The notes below the pieces were generated by a model, which saw only the letters and a list, made by a program, of their open reading frames with translations, was not told the origin of the DNA and made no database searches. This document shows, in pieces, positions 18,019-26,285 of a DNA stretch of 38,422 nucleotides (its first letter is position 1; each line of letters starts with the position of its first letter). Source of the DNA: DASZTU01 sp035493835 (GTDB taxonomy: Bacteria; Pseudomonadota; Alphaproteobacteria; Rhizobiales; Devosiaceae). Position numbers and translations under genes: made by a program. The stretch spans positions 1 to 38,422 of the forward strand of contig DATJHO010000139.1 of NCBI GenBank assembly GCA_035493835.1, written 5' to 3'.

Positions 18019-19508
18019 TTTTGCCGATCCAGCCAGGCTTTTACCGCCGGCAGTTCGGCGACGCGGGCCACCAGTTCCTCGTTGGCACACTCGAACTGGC
18101 CCGGCCGTTCGGCCTTCCATTCGGCGTTGTCGGTGATCTCGGCGGCCGCCGCCTTGCCGACGGCAAGGTCCTTGATCTGCAGCACGCCGCGGGCCCGCTC
18201 GTCGCTGCCCTCGATAATGACGGCCGGCGAACTGCGCTTGTCGGCATAGGCGAGCTGCTTGCCGAAATTCTTGGTCGCGCCGAGGAACATTTCGGCGCGG
18301 ATGCCCGCCTGGCGGAGCCGCGAAACCATCTCCTGGTAGCGGGCGGTCTGGTCGCGGTCCATGACGAGGACGACGACGGGGCCGACCGGTTCGGCGGCCC
18401 CAAGATTGCCGGTAAGTTTTAGCGCGTTGGCCAGCCGGGAGACGCCGATGGAAAAGCCGGTCGCCGGGACCGGCTCGGACCGGAAACGGGAGACCAGCCC
18501 ATCATAGCGCCCGCCGCCGCCGACCGAGCCGAACACCACCTCTTCGCCCTTTTCGTTGACGACGGGGAAGGTCAGTTCGATCTCGAACACGGGACCGGTG
18601 TAGTATTCGAGGCCGCGGACGACGGAGGGGTCGATGCGGATGCGGTCGGGACCATAACCGGCGGCACCGAACAGCGCGGCCATCGAGCGCAGCTCCGAAA
18701 CGCCAGCGGTACCAGCCGTATTGCCGGCAACCAGTTCGCCCAAGGTCGAGAACAACGCATCGCCCTCTCCGCCTGCCCCGGTATAGGCCAGCACCGCAGA
18801 GATCTGTTCGGGATCAAGCCCGGCGCCCTTGGTAAAGTCGCCGCTCTCGTCCTTGCGACCTGCGCCCAGCAGTTCGCGAACACCGGCGTCACCCAGCCGA
18901 TCGAGTTTGTCGATGGCGCGCAAGACGACGAGGCTCTTTTCGGGATCGGCACTGCCGAGGCCGATACTTTCCAGCACCCCGTCCAGCACCTTCCGGTTAT
19001 TCACCTTCACCACGTATTTGCCCTGAAGCCCCAGCGCATCCATGGTGTCCGCCATCATCATGCACATTTCGGCATCGGCTTCCGGGCCGGGCGCGCCGAC
19101 TGTGTCGGCGTCGAACTGCATGAACTGGCGGAAGCGACCGGGGCCGGGCTTTTCGTTACGAAAAACGTAGCCGGCCCGATAGGACCGATACGGTTTTGGC
19201 AGGCGCTCAAAATTTTCGGCGAAGTGGCGGGCGAGCGGCGCGGTGAGATCGTAGCGCAGGCTCATCCACTGCTCGTCGTCGTCCTGCAGCGAGAAGACGC
19301 CGGCATTGGGCCGGTCGGTATCGGGCAGGAATTTACCCAATGCTTCCGTGTATTCGAACAACGGGGTTTCGACCGGATCGAAGCCATAGCGCTCATAGAC
19401 GGCCCTGATCTTGCCGATCATGCCATCGACAGCCGCGATCTCGGCGGGGCCACGATCCTCGAAGCCGCGCGGCAGTCGCGGCTCTATCAGCTTGGATTTC
19501 CCAGCCAT
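18015..19508 (-). CDS. hisS: Histidyl-tRNA synthetase (alphaproteobacterial type)
   Basis: A 497-residue class II synthetase that charges tRNA-His. Class II motif 2 is at about 110-133 (YRAGYVFRNE then RFRQF), and the HisA-type motif is RGLEYYTGPVFE at 298-309, where most bacteria have RGLDYYNxTVFE. The C-terminal anticodon-binding domain runs from about 400. It is some 70 residues longer than the E. coli enzyme. These departures fit the alphaproteobacterial HisRS group that recognises tRNA-His without G-1, and the tRNA at 33765 is of that kind. AGGAAAG precedes the ATG at 19508. It is the first gene of the his cluster. Confidence 0.96.
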   Translation of the reverse strand: MAGKSKLIEPRLPRGFEDRGPAEIAAVDGMIGKIRAVYERYGFDPVETPLFEYTEALGKFLPDTDRPNAGVFSLQDDDEQWMSLRYDLTAPLARHFAENFERLPKPYRSYRAGYVFRNEKPGPGRFRQFMQFDADTVGAPGPEADAEMCMMMADTMDALGLQGKYVVKVNNRKVLDGVLESIGLGSADPEKSLVVLRAIDKLDRLGDAGVRELLGAGRKDESGDFTKGAGLDPEQISAVLAYTGAGGEGDALFSTLGELVAGNTAGTAGVSELRSMAALFGAAGYGPDRIRIDPSVVRGLEYYTGPVFEIELTFPVVNEKGEEVVFGSVGGGGRYDGLVSRFRSEPVPATGFSIGVSRLANALKLTGNLGAAEPVGPVVVLVMDRDQTARYQEMVSRLRQAGIRAEMFLGATKNFGKQLAYADKRSSPAVIIEGSDERARGVLQIKDLAVGKAAAAEITDNAEWKAERPGQFECANEELVARVAELPAVKAWLDRQK

Positions 19509-19562
19509 TCGTCTTTCCTGAAAACTTGGGCCGTTCCTAGCGGATCAAGATGTCGGAAACAA

Positions 19563-19597
19563 GCGCGGAGCGACCACGAATCCGGCGCGCTCCGCGC
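19563..19597 (-). terminator. Long hairpin between small ORF and hisS
   Basis: A perfect 10-bp inverted repeat (GCGCGGAGCG at 19563-19572, CGCTCCGCGC at 19588-19597) with a 15-base loop. On the minus strand the stem is followed by TTGTTT. It could terminate the small upstream gene (19607-19831) or form a leader structure for hisS, whose start is 55 bases further on. Confidence 0.4.
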
Positions 19598-19606
19598 CTG
19601 TCCCGA

Positions 19607-19831
19607 CTACCGCCAACGATGAAAGACGTGCGGATAGATCGGGTGGTGGCCTTGCGAAAGCCAGTCCCGCGAGGCGGGCTCGGGATCGAGGCCGACATCC
19701 TCCCGCAGCCAGGGTGGCACCTCTCGGCGAGGCGGTGGCAGATGCCACCAACGTGGGGCGAGCAGCCCCGAGATAAACCGCCAAACAACGAATCTCCCAG
19801 CCGTGCTGGGCTTGGAATCGAGGAAAAACAT
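19607..19831 (-). CDS. Small Trp/Arg-rich protein, possibly DUF1127-related
   Basis: A 74-residue predicted protein starting at ATG 19831, with GGAG at 19837-19840 and a five-base spacing, which is the main reason to call it. It has a hydrophobic N-terminal third, then a basic, proline-rich core ending PPWLREDVGLDP. The LREDVGL segment resembles the LRDIGL motif of the small arginine-rich DUF1127 proteins common in Hyphomicrobiales, but the rest does not align well. Several His, Trp and Pro residues close the protein (HHPIYPHVFHRWR). It lies 98 bases upstream of hisS on the same strand. It may be real but unrecognised. Confidence 0.45.
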   Translation of the reverse strand: MFFLDSKPSTAGRFVVWRFISGLLAPRWWHLPPPRREVPPWLREDVGLDPEPASRDWLSQGHHPIYPHVFHRWR

Positions 19832-20180
19832 GATCGCTCCGGCAGCGCGCAAGCGCCGACCGGCTCCTTGAAGCAGGGTTATGGGGACCGCCAAGGCGTG
19901 TAGCATCGAGCCGGCACGCGACAGTCGTTCAAAAGATGATGTGAAGGTTCGTTGCGCCGATCAGTGGATCAGCGGAAATTCAATGCCTCAGGCGAGATGC
20001 ACTCGTCGCATTGAATTCATGAACCGGACGCCGCGATGTGCGTTACAAAATTCTTTCATCGAACGCCTCCCTCGGCTTCTGGTTGAGAACTGCTGTCTAC
20101 TCAACCAAATGTTGTTTGGCAATACAGTAACGCTCGGTTCTGCCGCCCCAAGCACACCTGTTGCGGCAAAACCACAAGGA
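19832..20180. other. Intergenic region with two inverted repeats
   Basis: This 349-base stretch is more AT-rich than its surroundings around 19975-20120. It holds two perfect inverted repeats, AATTCAATGC/GCATTGAATT (19977-19986 and 20008-20017) and GGTTGAG/CTCAACC (20081-20087 and 20100-20106), with a possible 23-codon ORF between them. No recognised RNA family or larger gene is visible. Confidence 0.5.
19988..20059 (-). CDS. Possible 23-residue small ORF
   Basis: A 23-codon frame beginning MKEFCNAHRG and ending RRVHLA. GGGAGG lies six bases before the ATG at 20059, a stronger ribosome-binding site than most genes here have. Its stop codon lies inside the loop of the inverted repeat 19977-20017, which could act as an attenuator or RNA stabiliser. 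The peptide is basic, with one Cys and no membrane segment. It could be a small protein, a leader peptide or chance. Confidence 0.25.
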   Translation of the reverse strand: MKEFCNAHRGVRFMNSMRRVHLA

Positions 20181-20801
20181 TCAACCAGGGCGCTTGAGCG
20201 CCGCCCGCGCCGCCTCGACTTCCGCCCGGGCAAAGCAACCGTGAATATGATCGTTGACCAGCCCCATCGCCTGCATGAAGGCATAGCACGTGGTGGGGCC
20301 GACAAAGGAAAAGCCGCGCTTGCGCAGATCCTTCGACAGCGCACGAGAGGCGTCGGTCTCGGCCATGGCCACCAGCGCCTCGCGGGTCAGTTCGTCCGGC
20401 CGATGCTCCGGGTGCGGCTCGAAGCGCCAGATATAGGCGGCGAACGAGCCGAACTCCGCCCTTATCTGGATGGCGCGCTTGGCGTTGTTGATGGTCGACA
20501 CGATCTTGCCGCGGTGGCGGATGATGCCGGCATCCAGCACCAGCCGCTCGATATCAGCCTCGTCCATGACAGCGACCCGTTCGATGACGAAGCCATGGAA
20601 CACCTCGCGAAAACGCTCGCGCTTGCGCAGCACCGTGATCCACGACAGGCCCGACTGAAAGCCCTCGAGGCAGAGCTTTTCGAACAGACGGTTGTCGTCG
20701 ACTACCGGCCTGCCCCACTCACCATCGTGATAGCTGATGTAAAGCGGATCGCTACCGGCCCAAAAGCAACGGGTCTTCTCGCCGTCCAACGTTTCGCTCA
20801 T
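20181..20801 (-). CDS. tag: DNA-3-methyladenine glycosylase I
   Basis: A cytoplasmic base-excision-repair enzyme that removes 3-methyladenine from alkylated DNA. At 206 residues it is close to the 187 of E. coli Tag. The zinc ligands are conserved with exact spacing: C12 and H25 near the N-terminus (RCFWA, YHDGEWG) and H185 and C189 near the C-terminus (DHIHGCF). Core segments FEKLCLEGFQSGLSW and FVGPTTCYAFMQAMGLVNDH are typical. It is divergent from the vWA/TadG-like gene. No Ada-type operator is visible upstream. Confidence 0.96.
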   Translation of the reverse strand: MSETLDGEKTRCFWAGSDPLYISYHDGEWGRPVVDDNRLFEKLCLEGFQSGLSWITVLRKRERFREVFHGFVIERVAVMDEADIERLVLDAGIIRHRGKIVSTINNAKRAIQIRAEFGSFAAYIWRFEPHPEHRPDELTREALVAMAETDASRALSKDLRKRGFSFVGPTTCYAFMQAMGLVNDHIHGCFARAEVEAARAALKRPG

Positions 20802-20947
20802 CTTGCCTCCGCTGTTGATTCTCGCCTAAGGGGCAGACTCATACTTTTGCTCATTTTTAGACCCCGCCGCATTGCGCGCACGGTAATTGCTCTTTGGTGA
20901 GGATTTTGCGGCAGGATGCGGTGCCCAAAGAACGGGATTTTCGCCTC

Positions 20948-23149
20948 ATGCGTTTTCTCCTCTCGCTCGTAGGCCGCTTCAGCAGGGACGAACGCGGCGC
21001 TTTTGCCATGATCTTTGCTGTTATTTCCATTGCACTGATCGCGATGGGCGGTGCCGCCGTCGATTTTACGCAGTTGGAGCAGGCGCGCACCAGAGCGCAA
21101 GTCGGGCTCGATGCGGCCGCGCTCGCCCTCCAGCCCACCATCTACACCACGCCAGACTCCATCCGGGCCCGGGCCCAAAGCCTCCTCATCGCCCAATTGT
21201 CGGAATCGGGGCAAGTCTGGAACGATTGCAACATCGCGAACAAGGCGCCCTGCGCCAGTGTCATCTCACCGGGCGTTGATACGGCCAACGGCCAGCTCAC
21301 GCTGACGGCGAACATCAAAGTGCCGACGTATTTCGTCAGCCTTGTCGGCGTCAACGACATGCCCTCACAGATCCTCTCGGTGGCCACGCGCAAGAAGCTC
21401 AACCTCGAAGTGTCGCTGGTGCTCGATAATTCGGGGTCAATGACGACTTCTTTCGGCTCCGGAACCCGCATGAGCGTGCTGAAAGATGCGGCTAAGTGCG
21501 CGATGAACATCTTGTTCTATCCGGGCATAAAGGCCTGCGGGCAATCCGTGACCGGCATCACCCCAAACCCCAACGTCAAGATGGCTCTCGTGCCGTTCAA
21601 TGACGATGTGAACGTTGGCTCAGGCAACGGCACCGCTAGTTGGCTCAACCTCGCCGGCGGCCTTGGGACCTTCGTCAACGACAACTTCGACAACGACGAC
21701 TATTCTACAACCCCCTACACGGGCGGCTATCCCGACACCATCAATCGGGTCAAACTGTTCACCCAGATCAAGGACAAGAACGGCAGTCCGCTCAAATGGA
21801 GCGGCTGCGTGGAAGCCCGTATCAACAACGGCTCCACAAAGCAGTACGACACCGACGACACCGTGCCGGATACAAGCGATCCCGACACCCTGTTCACGCC
21901 CCTATTCGCCCCCGACGAGCCCGACAGCGGCGGATTCGGCAACAGCTACATCAGCGATACGCCCGCCGCCTGCAACTGGACGGGAACTTGCTCCGTCGTC
22001 GCTACAACAAGCACGACGACCACGAAATATACCCAGGCCACAACCTCGAGTGTGACCAGGAGGACGCTGTACGATTACAGAGGAAGAGTTATTAGCGGTC
22101 CGACGGTGACCGCCAGTTCCGGGCCGACTGCCACGACCATTGCCGACGCGGTGGCCACCGCGGCCGCCTCCACCGCCACTTTCACAGCAACCTTCGGGAC
22201 GCAGCAAACCGGGGCGGGGATATGTTCATGTCCCAGCGGCACCGCCTCAGGTCCCGCCATGGCCGGTCAGTCGTCCAGCGCCGGGCCGACCACCGTGACG
22301 ACACAGACGGTGACCAGCGTCACAACGAGTACCGGCTCAAGTAGCGATAGAACCCTGCAGACCACCGTTGATGAGACGACAAACACGACCACCGCTGTGG
22401 CGAACGCGACCACCACGCCTACAACGATCACTACCAGCTGCAGCGGACAGACCTACACGCCGAAGAACCTGCCTCAACGAGTGCTGCAGGAGCGCATGTG
22501 CAAATACACGGCCGCCGCAATGACCACGTCGATCAGCTTTGGTTTCGGCCCCAACGCCGATTGCCCGGCCACGGCCATCCAGCCGCTGACGACCAACCCC
22601 TCGGCCCTGACGACGGCCGTCAATAACATGGTCGCAAACGGTTTTACCAACATCCAGGAAGGCACGGCCTGGGGCTTCAGAGTACTCTCGCCCACTCCGC
22701 CATTCACCGAGGGCGCGCCTTACGACAATGCGACCTCCAAGGTGATGATCGTGATGACCGACGGCGAGAATACCTACGACACGGGCAACAACATGAACGG
22801 GGCCGACACCTATGGCGCCTACGCCTACCCGTGGGACAACTACAAGAACTCAACTCCAAAGGTCTCGCGCGGACGGCTGGGCGATGTCGGCTGGTCGCAG
22901 GCCCAGTTCACCACGCAGATAAATTCGCGCTTAACGACCACCTGCGCGAACGCGAAAGCGGCCGGCATTACGATTTATACGATCGGCCTCGCCACCGACA
23001 ATACAAGCAACCCGACCGCAAACAAGGCCTTGCTGACCGCGTGCGCAACCTTGCCCGCCTATGCTTATTTTCCCAACACAGCCGATGACTTGACTAATGC
23101 CTTCTCCAACATCGCCAACCAGCTCGCGGCCCTGCGGCTGGCGCAGTGA
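20948..23149 (+). CDS. TadG-like pilus-assembly protein with von Willebrand factor A domain
   Basis: A 733-residue protein. The N-terminal segment (SRDERGAFAMIFAVISIALIAMGGAAVDF, 12-40) is the TadE/TadG prepilin-like hydrophobic helix. A vWA domain starts near 152, with the MIDAS motif DNSGS at 160-164, and resumes near 510-730, with VMIVMTDGEN near 610. The two halves are separated by a long insertion, of which residues 350-500 are Thr/Ser-rich low complexity. TadG-family proteins are surface or periplasmic and linked to Flp pili, but no other tad gene is near. The start at ATG 20948 is preferred because the family homology begins there; a TTG/GTG start at 20894-20897 is possible. The extracellular role is unknown. 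Confidence 0.82.
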   Translation: MRFLLSLVGRFSRDERGAFAMIFAVISIALIAMGGAAVDFTQLEQARTRAQVGLDAAALALQPTIYTTPDSIRARAQSLLIAQLSESGQVWNDCNIANKAPCASVISPGVDTANGQLTLTANIKVPTYFVSLVGVNDMPSQILSVATRKKLNLEVSLVLDNSGSMTTSFGSGTRMSVLKDAAKCAMNILFYPGIKACGQSVTGITPNPNVKMALVPFNDDVNVGSGNGTASWLNLAGGLGTFVNDNFDNDDYSTTPYTGGYPDTINRVKLFTQIKDKNGSPLKWSGCVEARINNGSTKQYDTDDTVPDTSDPDTLFTPLFAPDEPDSGGFGNSYISDTPAACNWTGTCSVVATTSTTTTKYTQATTSSVTRRTLYDYRGRVISGPTVTASSGPTATTIADAVATAAASTATFTATFGTQQTGAGICSCPSGTASGPAMAGQSSSAGPTTVTTQTVTSVTTSTGSSSDRTLQTTVDETTNTTTAVANATTTPTTITTSCSGQTYTPKNLPQRVLQERMCKYTAAAMTTSISFGFGPNADCPATAIQPLTTNPSALTTAVNNMVANGFTNIQEGTAWGFRVLSPTPPFTEGAPYDNATSKVMIVMTDGENTYDTGNNMNGADTYGAYAYPWDNYKNSTPKVSRGRLGDVGWSQAQFTTQINSRLTTTCANAKAAGITIYTIGLATDNTSNPTANKALLTACATLPAYAYFPNTADDLTNAFSNIANQLAALRLAQ

Positions 23150-23154
23150 TGGGA

Positions 23155-23179
23155 CCGGGGCGGCGAGGTGCCGCCCCGG
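23155..23179. terminator. Hairpin between convergent genes
   Basis: A perfect 10-bp stem (CCGGGGCGGC at 23155-23164, GCCGCCCCGG at 23170-23179) with loop GAGGT, placed exactly between the stop codons of the vWA gene (23149) and mgtE (23186). There is no T tract on either side, so its strength as a terminator is uncertain; it may protect 3' ends. Confidence 0.6.
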
Positions 23180-23185
23180 CCGCCG

Positions 23186-24556
23186 CTACAGCAGCGTGCC
23201 GTTCAAGAACACCAGCGCGATGCTGAAATAGATCACCAGACCCGTCACATCGACAAGCGTCGCAACGAACGGGGCCGAGGCACTGGCGGGATCGAACCCG
23301 ATGCGCTTCATGATGAAGGGCAGCATCGAGCCCGAGAGCGAGCCGAAGGTGACGATGCCAACCAGCGAGCAGCCGATGGCGAGCGCCAGGCGCGGCCACT
23401 CGACGCCGTAGTTGAAGAAGCCGAGCCACTGCCAAAGGACGATGCGGATGATGGCGATGACGCCAAGGATCGCGCCCAACGCAGCGCCAGTCGGGATTTC
23501 GCGTAGCGCCACGCGCCACCAGTCGCGCAGGCGGATTTCGCCCAGCGCCAGCGCCCGGATGATGAGCGAGGTCGCCTGCGAGCCGGAATTGCCGCCCGAG
23601 CTCATCACCAGCGGGATGAACAGTGCCAGCACGATCGCCTTTTCCAGTTCACCCTGGAAGAACTGCATGGCCCAGGCGGTCAGCATCTCGGCAACGAACA
23701 GCACCGACAGCCACCCGGCGCGCTTTTTCAGCATGCCGACAATGCCGATCTGCATGTAGGGCTCATCCAGCGCCTCCATGCCGCCGAACTTCTGCGCGTC
23801 CTCGGTACCCTCATCGACGATGGCGTCGATAATGTCGTCGACGGTAACGATACCGAGCATGTGGTGCTTCTCATCCACCACGGGCAGGGCCAGCAGGTCG
23901 TATTTGGAGATCAGCCGGGCGACCTCCTCGCGATCCATCAGCGGGGACACGACCACCGGCTTGCGCTGCGGGCCGAGCGACATGATGGAGGCTTCCGGAT
24001 CGCCCATGATCAATTGGCGCAGCGTCACCGCCTTGATCAGCCGCTTGGTCTTGGAGTCGAGCACATAGATGGCATAGACGGTTTCGCGGGTGCGCTCGAC
24101 GACGCGGATATAGTGCAGCGTCTGCCCGACGGTTGCGGTCGACAGCACGCTCACGAACTCGGTCGTCATGATGCTGCCGGCGCTAGCCTCCGGATAGGAA
24201 AGCAGTTGCTCGACGGCGGTGCGGGCCTCGGGCGACAGCCGCGCCAGAAGGGCGCCGCGCGGTGGCTCGCTGAGGTGCCGGAAGATATCGGCGCGGCGGT
24301 CGGCCGACATGCCCTCGAGCAGGGCGGCAGCGCGGCCCTCGGGGAGGAGCTTTACCAGGTCGGCCGGGTTTTCGAGGTTGGGCTGGTCGAGCACGTCGGT
24401 GCCGCGCTCGAGCGGCAGCAAGGCCAAAATCTCGGCCGCGGTCTCCTCGGGATAATCGTTGAGCGCGTCGACGACATCGGCAACGTGGTCGTTGGCGAAT
24501 TTCGTCACGAGGTCGGCTGCGCAGGGCAGATCGACGATGGCGAGGTCGTTTTCCAT
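23186..24556 (-). CDS. mgtE: MgtE-family magnesium transporter
   Basis: A 456-residue Mg2+ channel/transporter of the inner membrane. The N-terminal MgtE superhelical domain (about 8-120) and two CBS domains (about 130-255) form the cytoplasmic Mg2+ sensor, followed by a connecting helix and five transmembrane helices (about 285-456). The family signature SSGGNSGSQATS is at 319-330, where GGNSGSQ is part of the pore region. The start is the ATG at 24556 with AGGTGA six bases upstream; an in-frame TTG at 24574 is less likely. All domains are present, so it should be functional. No riboswitch is recognised in the 331 bases upstream. Confidence 0.96.
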   Translation of the reverse strand: MENDLAIVDLPCAADLVTKFANDHVADVVDALNDYPEETAAEILALLPLERGTDVLDQPNLENPADLVKLLPEGRAAALLEGMSADRRADIFRHLSEPPRGALLARLSPEARTAVEQLLSYPEASAGSIMTTEFVSVLSTATVGQTLHYIRVVERTRETVYAIYVLDSKTKRLIKAVTLRQLIMGDPEASIMSLGPQRKPVVVSPLMDREEVARLISKYDLLALPVVDEKHHMLGIVTVDDIIDAIVDEGTEDAQKFGGMEALDEPYMQIGIVGMLKKRAGWLSVLFVAEMLTAWAMQFFQGELEKAIVLALFIPLVMSSGGNSGSQATSLIIRALALGEIRLRDWWRVALREIPTGAALGAILGVIAIIRIVLWQWLGFFNYGVEWPRLALAIGCSLVGIVTFGSLSGSMLPFIMKRIGFDPASASAPFVATLVDVTGLVIYFSIALVFLNGTLL

Positions 24557-24887
24557 CTGGTTCACCTGTAACAATCGCCACCCGGGGCGATGCGGTGAAC
24601 CGGCAAGCGTCAGTTCAGCAGCGCCTCGAGCGGCTCGGTCAATCGACTAGAACTGTCGCTTGGCATTGGGTTTGGGGTCCTGTGCTGATGCCGGCTCAAC
24701 GCCCTCGGGCGCGGGCCAACAGCTTGTGAAATGGGCGCAACTTGGCCAAAGGTCAAGCAAATTTCGACCACGCGCCGGTTCAGGGTCTCAATTGTCGCAG
24801 TAATCTGGCCGGGACCTCCCAGTGCAAAGAGGGGCGCAAAATGAAAGCCCCGCCGAAGCGGGGCTTTTGAAATCGCGGGTCGCGGCT
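24557..24887. other. Intergenic region upstream of mgtE
   Basis: The 331 bases hold the mgtE leader and, at 24846-24868, the terminator of the first BA14K gene. I see no recognised riboswitch, no convincing gene and no promoter I would place with confidence. Confidence 0.5.
24846..24865 (-). terminator. UUCG-tetraloop terminator of the first BA14K gene
   Basis: On the minus strand AGCCCCGC pairs with GCGGGGCT around a TTCG loop, a highly stable tetraloop, and TTTCATTTT follows. It lies 22 bases after the stop codon of the gene at 24888-25259. On the plus strand the stem is followed by TTT, but no gene there needs it. Confidence 0.8.
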
Positions 24888-25259
24888 TTACAGCAGGCAC
24901 TGATGGCGCAAGCCATCATAGCCGAGATAGGTGTCGCTGCCCGGATTGTAGGACCGGTAGGCCTGGGCGCAGGCCTGAACGTGCCCACTGCCCACATTGT
25001 AGGACGCCGGGTAAGCACCGCCGCCATAAAGGCCGGTCGCGCCGTAATAACCGGTGCCGCCGCCGTAATAGCCGGTGCCACGATAGTAACCGCGGCCGAA
25101 GTAGGGCCCGGCGATGGCCGCACCGACCCCGAGACCCAGAAGACCGAAGCCGATGGCCGCGGCAATCACTGCCGGATTTGCCCTGGTCGGCGTTGCCGCG
25201 CTGAACTGAAGAGTAATGGCCATGGCCACGGCACCAATAGTAGCGAACAGCTTGTGCAT
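24888..25259 (-). CDS. BA14K-family secreted protein, paralogue 1
   Basis: A 123-residue exported protein. A signal peptide (residues 1-23, ending PTRAN) is followed by a hydrophobic segment (AVIAAAIGFGLLGLGVGAAIA), a Gly/Tyr-rich stretch (about 52-85) and a C-terminal BA14K motif (HVQACAQAYRSY at 93-104, then YDGLRHQC to C121), with the two Cys of the family. BA14K proteins are named after an immunoreactive, lectin-like Brucella protein and occur widely in Hyphomicrobiales. The start at ATG 25259 is chosen for the GGAG seven bases upstream; an ATG at 25271 overlaps that GGAG. A close paralogue lies 262 bases upstream on the same strand. Confidence 0.82.
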   Translation of the reverse strand: MHKLFATIGAVAMAITLQFSAATPTRANPAVIAAAIGFGLLGLGVGAAIAGPYFGRGYYRGTGYYGGGTGYYGATGLYGGGAYPASYNVGSGHVQACAQAYRSYNPGSDTYLGYDGLRHQCLL

Positions 25260-25521
25260 GATACGCTCCATCCTTTGGTAAAAGGCGGTTCTACCGCAGC
25301 TCAATGCGCGCTCTACATCGCAAAGCGCCGGCTAAAAGTAGCACCGTAGCCATAGTGCCAAGAAAGTCTTGTCTTAATTTTGTCATCCACCGTTCACATT
25401 TCGGCTAATCCAGCCTCAAATGCGATTCAATCATACGAACGACCAAATAAGTCTTCCGAGCGAGTCGAGACGACACGAACACACATTTGCCGAACTGAGT
25501 TCTTCGAGGCTACGCGACGCC

Positions 25522-26022
25522 TTAGCGCCGGCACTGATGCCGAACTCCATCGAACCCCAGATAGGTGTCGCTGACTGGGCTATAGGACCTGTAGGCCTGG
25601 GCGCAGGCTTGGACATGGTCACTGGTGACATAGACCGGTTGGCCGCCATTGCCACCGGAATAGCCGGTCGCACCATAATAGCCAGTGTTGCCTACATTAC
25701 CAACGCCGCCGGTATAGGGAACGCCACCGCTATAACCCGTGCCGCCGTAGTAGCCCCTGTTACCGAAGAGGCCCCTGCCGCCGTAGTAACCCGTACCGCC
25801 ATAGTAGTCCGTGCCTCCATAGAGCCCGGTGCCGCCGTAATAGCCGGTGGCGCGGTTGTTGTTGTAGGACCCGGCGACGGCTGCACCGACGCCCAAGCCG
25901 AGAAGACCGAATCCGATGGCAGCGGCAATCACCGCCGGATTTGCCCTGGTAGGCGTTGCCGCGCTGAACTGAAGAGTAACGGCCATCGCAATGGCACCAA
26001 TAGTAGCGAACAGCTTGTGCAT
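25522..26022 (-). CDS. BA14K-family secreted protein, paralogue 2, with expanded Gly/Tyr repeats
   Basis: A 166-residue paralogue of the neighbouring gene. Residues 1-48 are almost identical to it, including the signal peptide. The middle (about 52-130) is a run of short YYGGTG-type units with variants (LYGGTD, YYGGRG, YSGG), about twice as long as in paralogue 1. The C-terminal BA14K motif is at 136-164 (HVQACAQAYRSY to RHQC). The start at 26022 has the same GGAG-CGCATC-ATG layout as paralogue 1. The 5' non-coding DNA of the two genes is also alike, showing duplication of gene plus promoter region. Probably located in the periplasm or outer surface; function unknown. Confidence 0.82.
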   Translation of the reverse strand: MHKLFATIGAIAMAVTLQFSAATPTRANPAVIAAAIGFGLLGLGVGAAVAGSYNNNRATGYYGGTGLYGGTDYYGGTGYYGGRGLFGNRGYYGGTGYSGGVPYTGGVGNVGNTGYYGATGYSGGNGGQPVYVTSDHVQACAQAYRSYSPVSDTYLGFDGVRHQCRR

Positions 26023-26285
26023 GATGCGCTCCATATTTGGAAAAAGGCGCCTCTACCGCTGCCCAATGCGCGCCGTATTTCGCGGCACCCCAAGGAAGAG
26101 TAACACCGGTGTGGAAAGTCGATGAAAGTCTTGTCGTAAGTTTGTCGGTGGCGCTGTTAGTTCGGCTAATCCGGTACCGAACCATTCCACCCAAATGATC
26201 GAGGAAGACAGGTCCTCCGAGCGAAGGAAGGCGCGGTAGACCTTGCCTGGAAGGGACAGCTCTGGCCGCTGGCCAGCCCGACGGC

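Noticed and set aside
24557..24845. Possible Mg2+-sensing leader before mgtE
   Set aside because: No M-box or ykoK-like arms are recognisable. A long leader alone is not evidence.
25620..25860. Regularly spaced GCCGxxGTAATAG-like repeats that could suggest a CRISPR or minisatellite
   Set aside because: They are short, unequal and in frame; they encode the YYGGTG-type units of the BA14K paralogue. There are no constant repeats with unique spacers and no cas genes.
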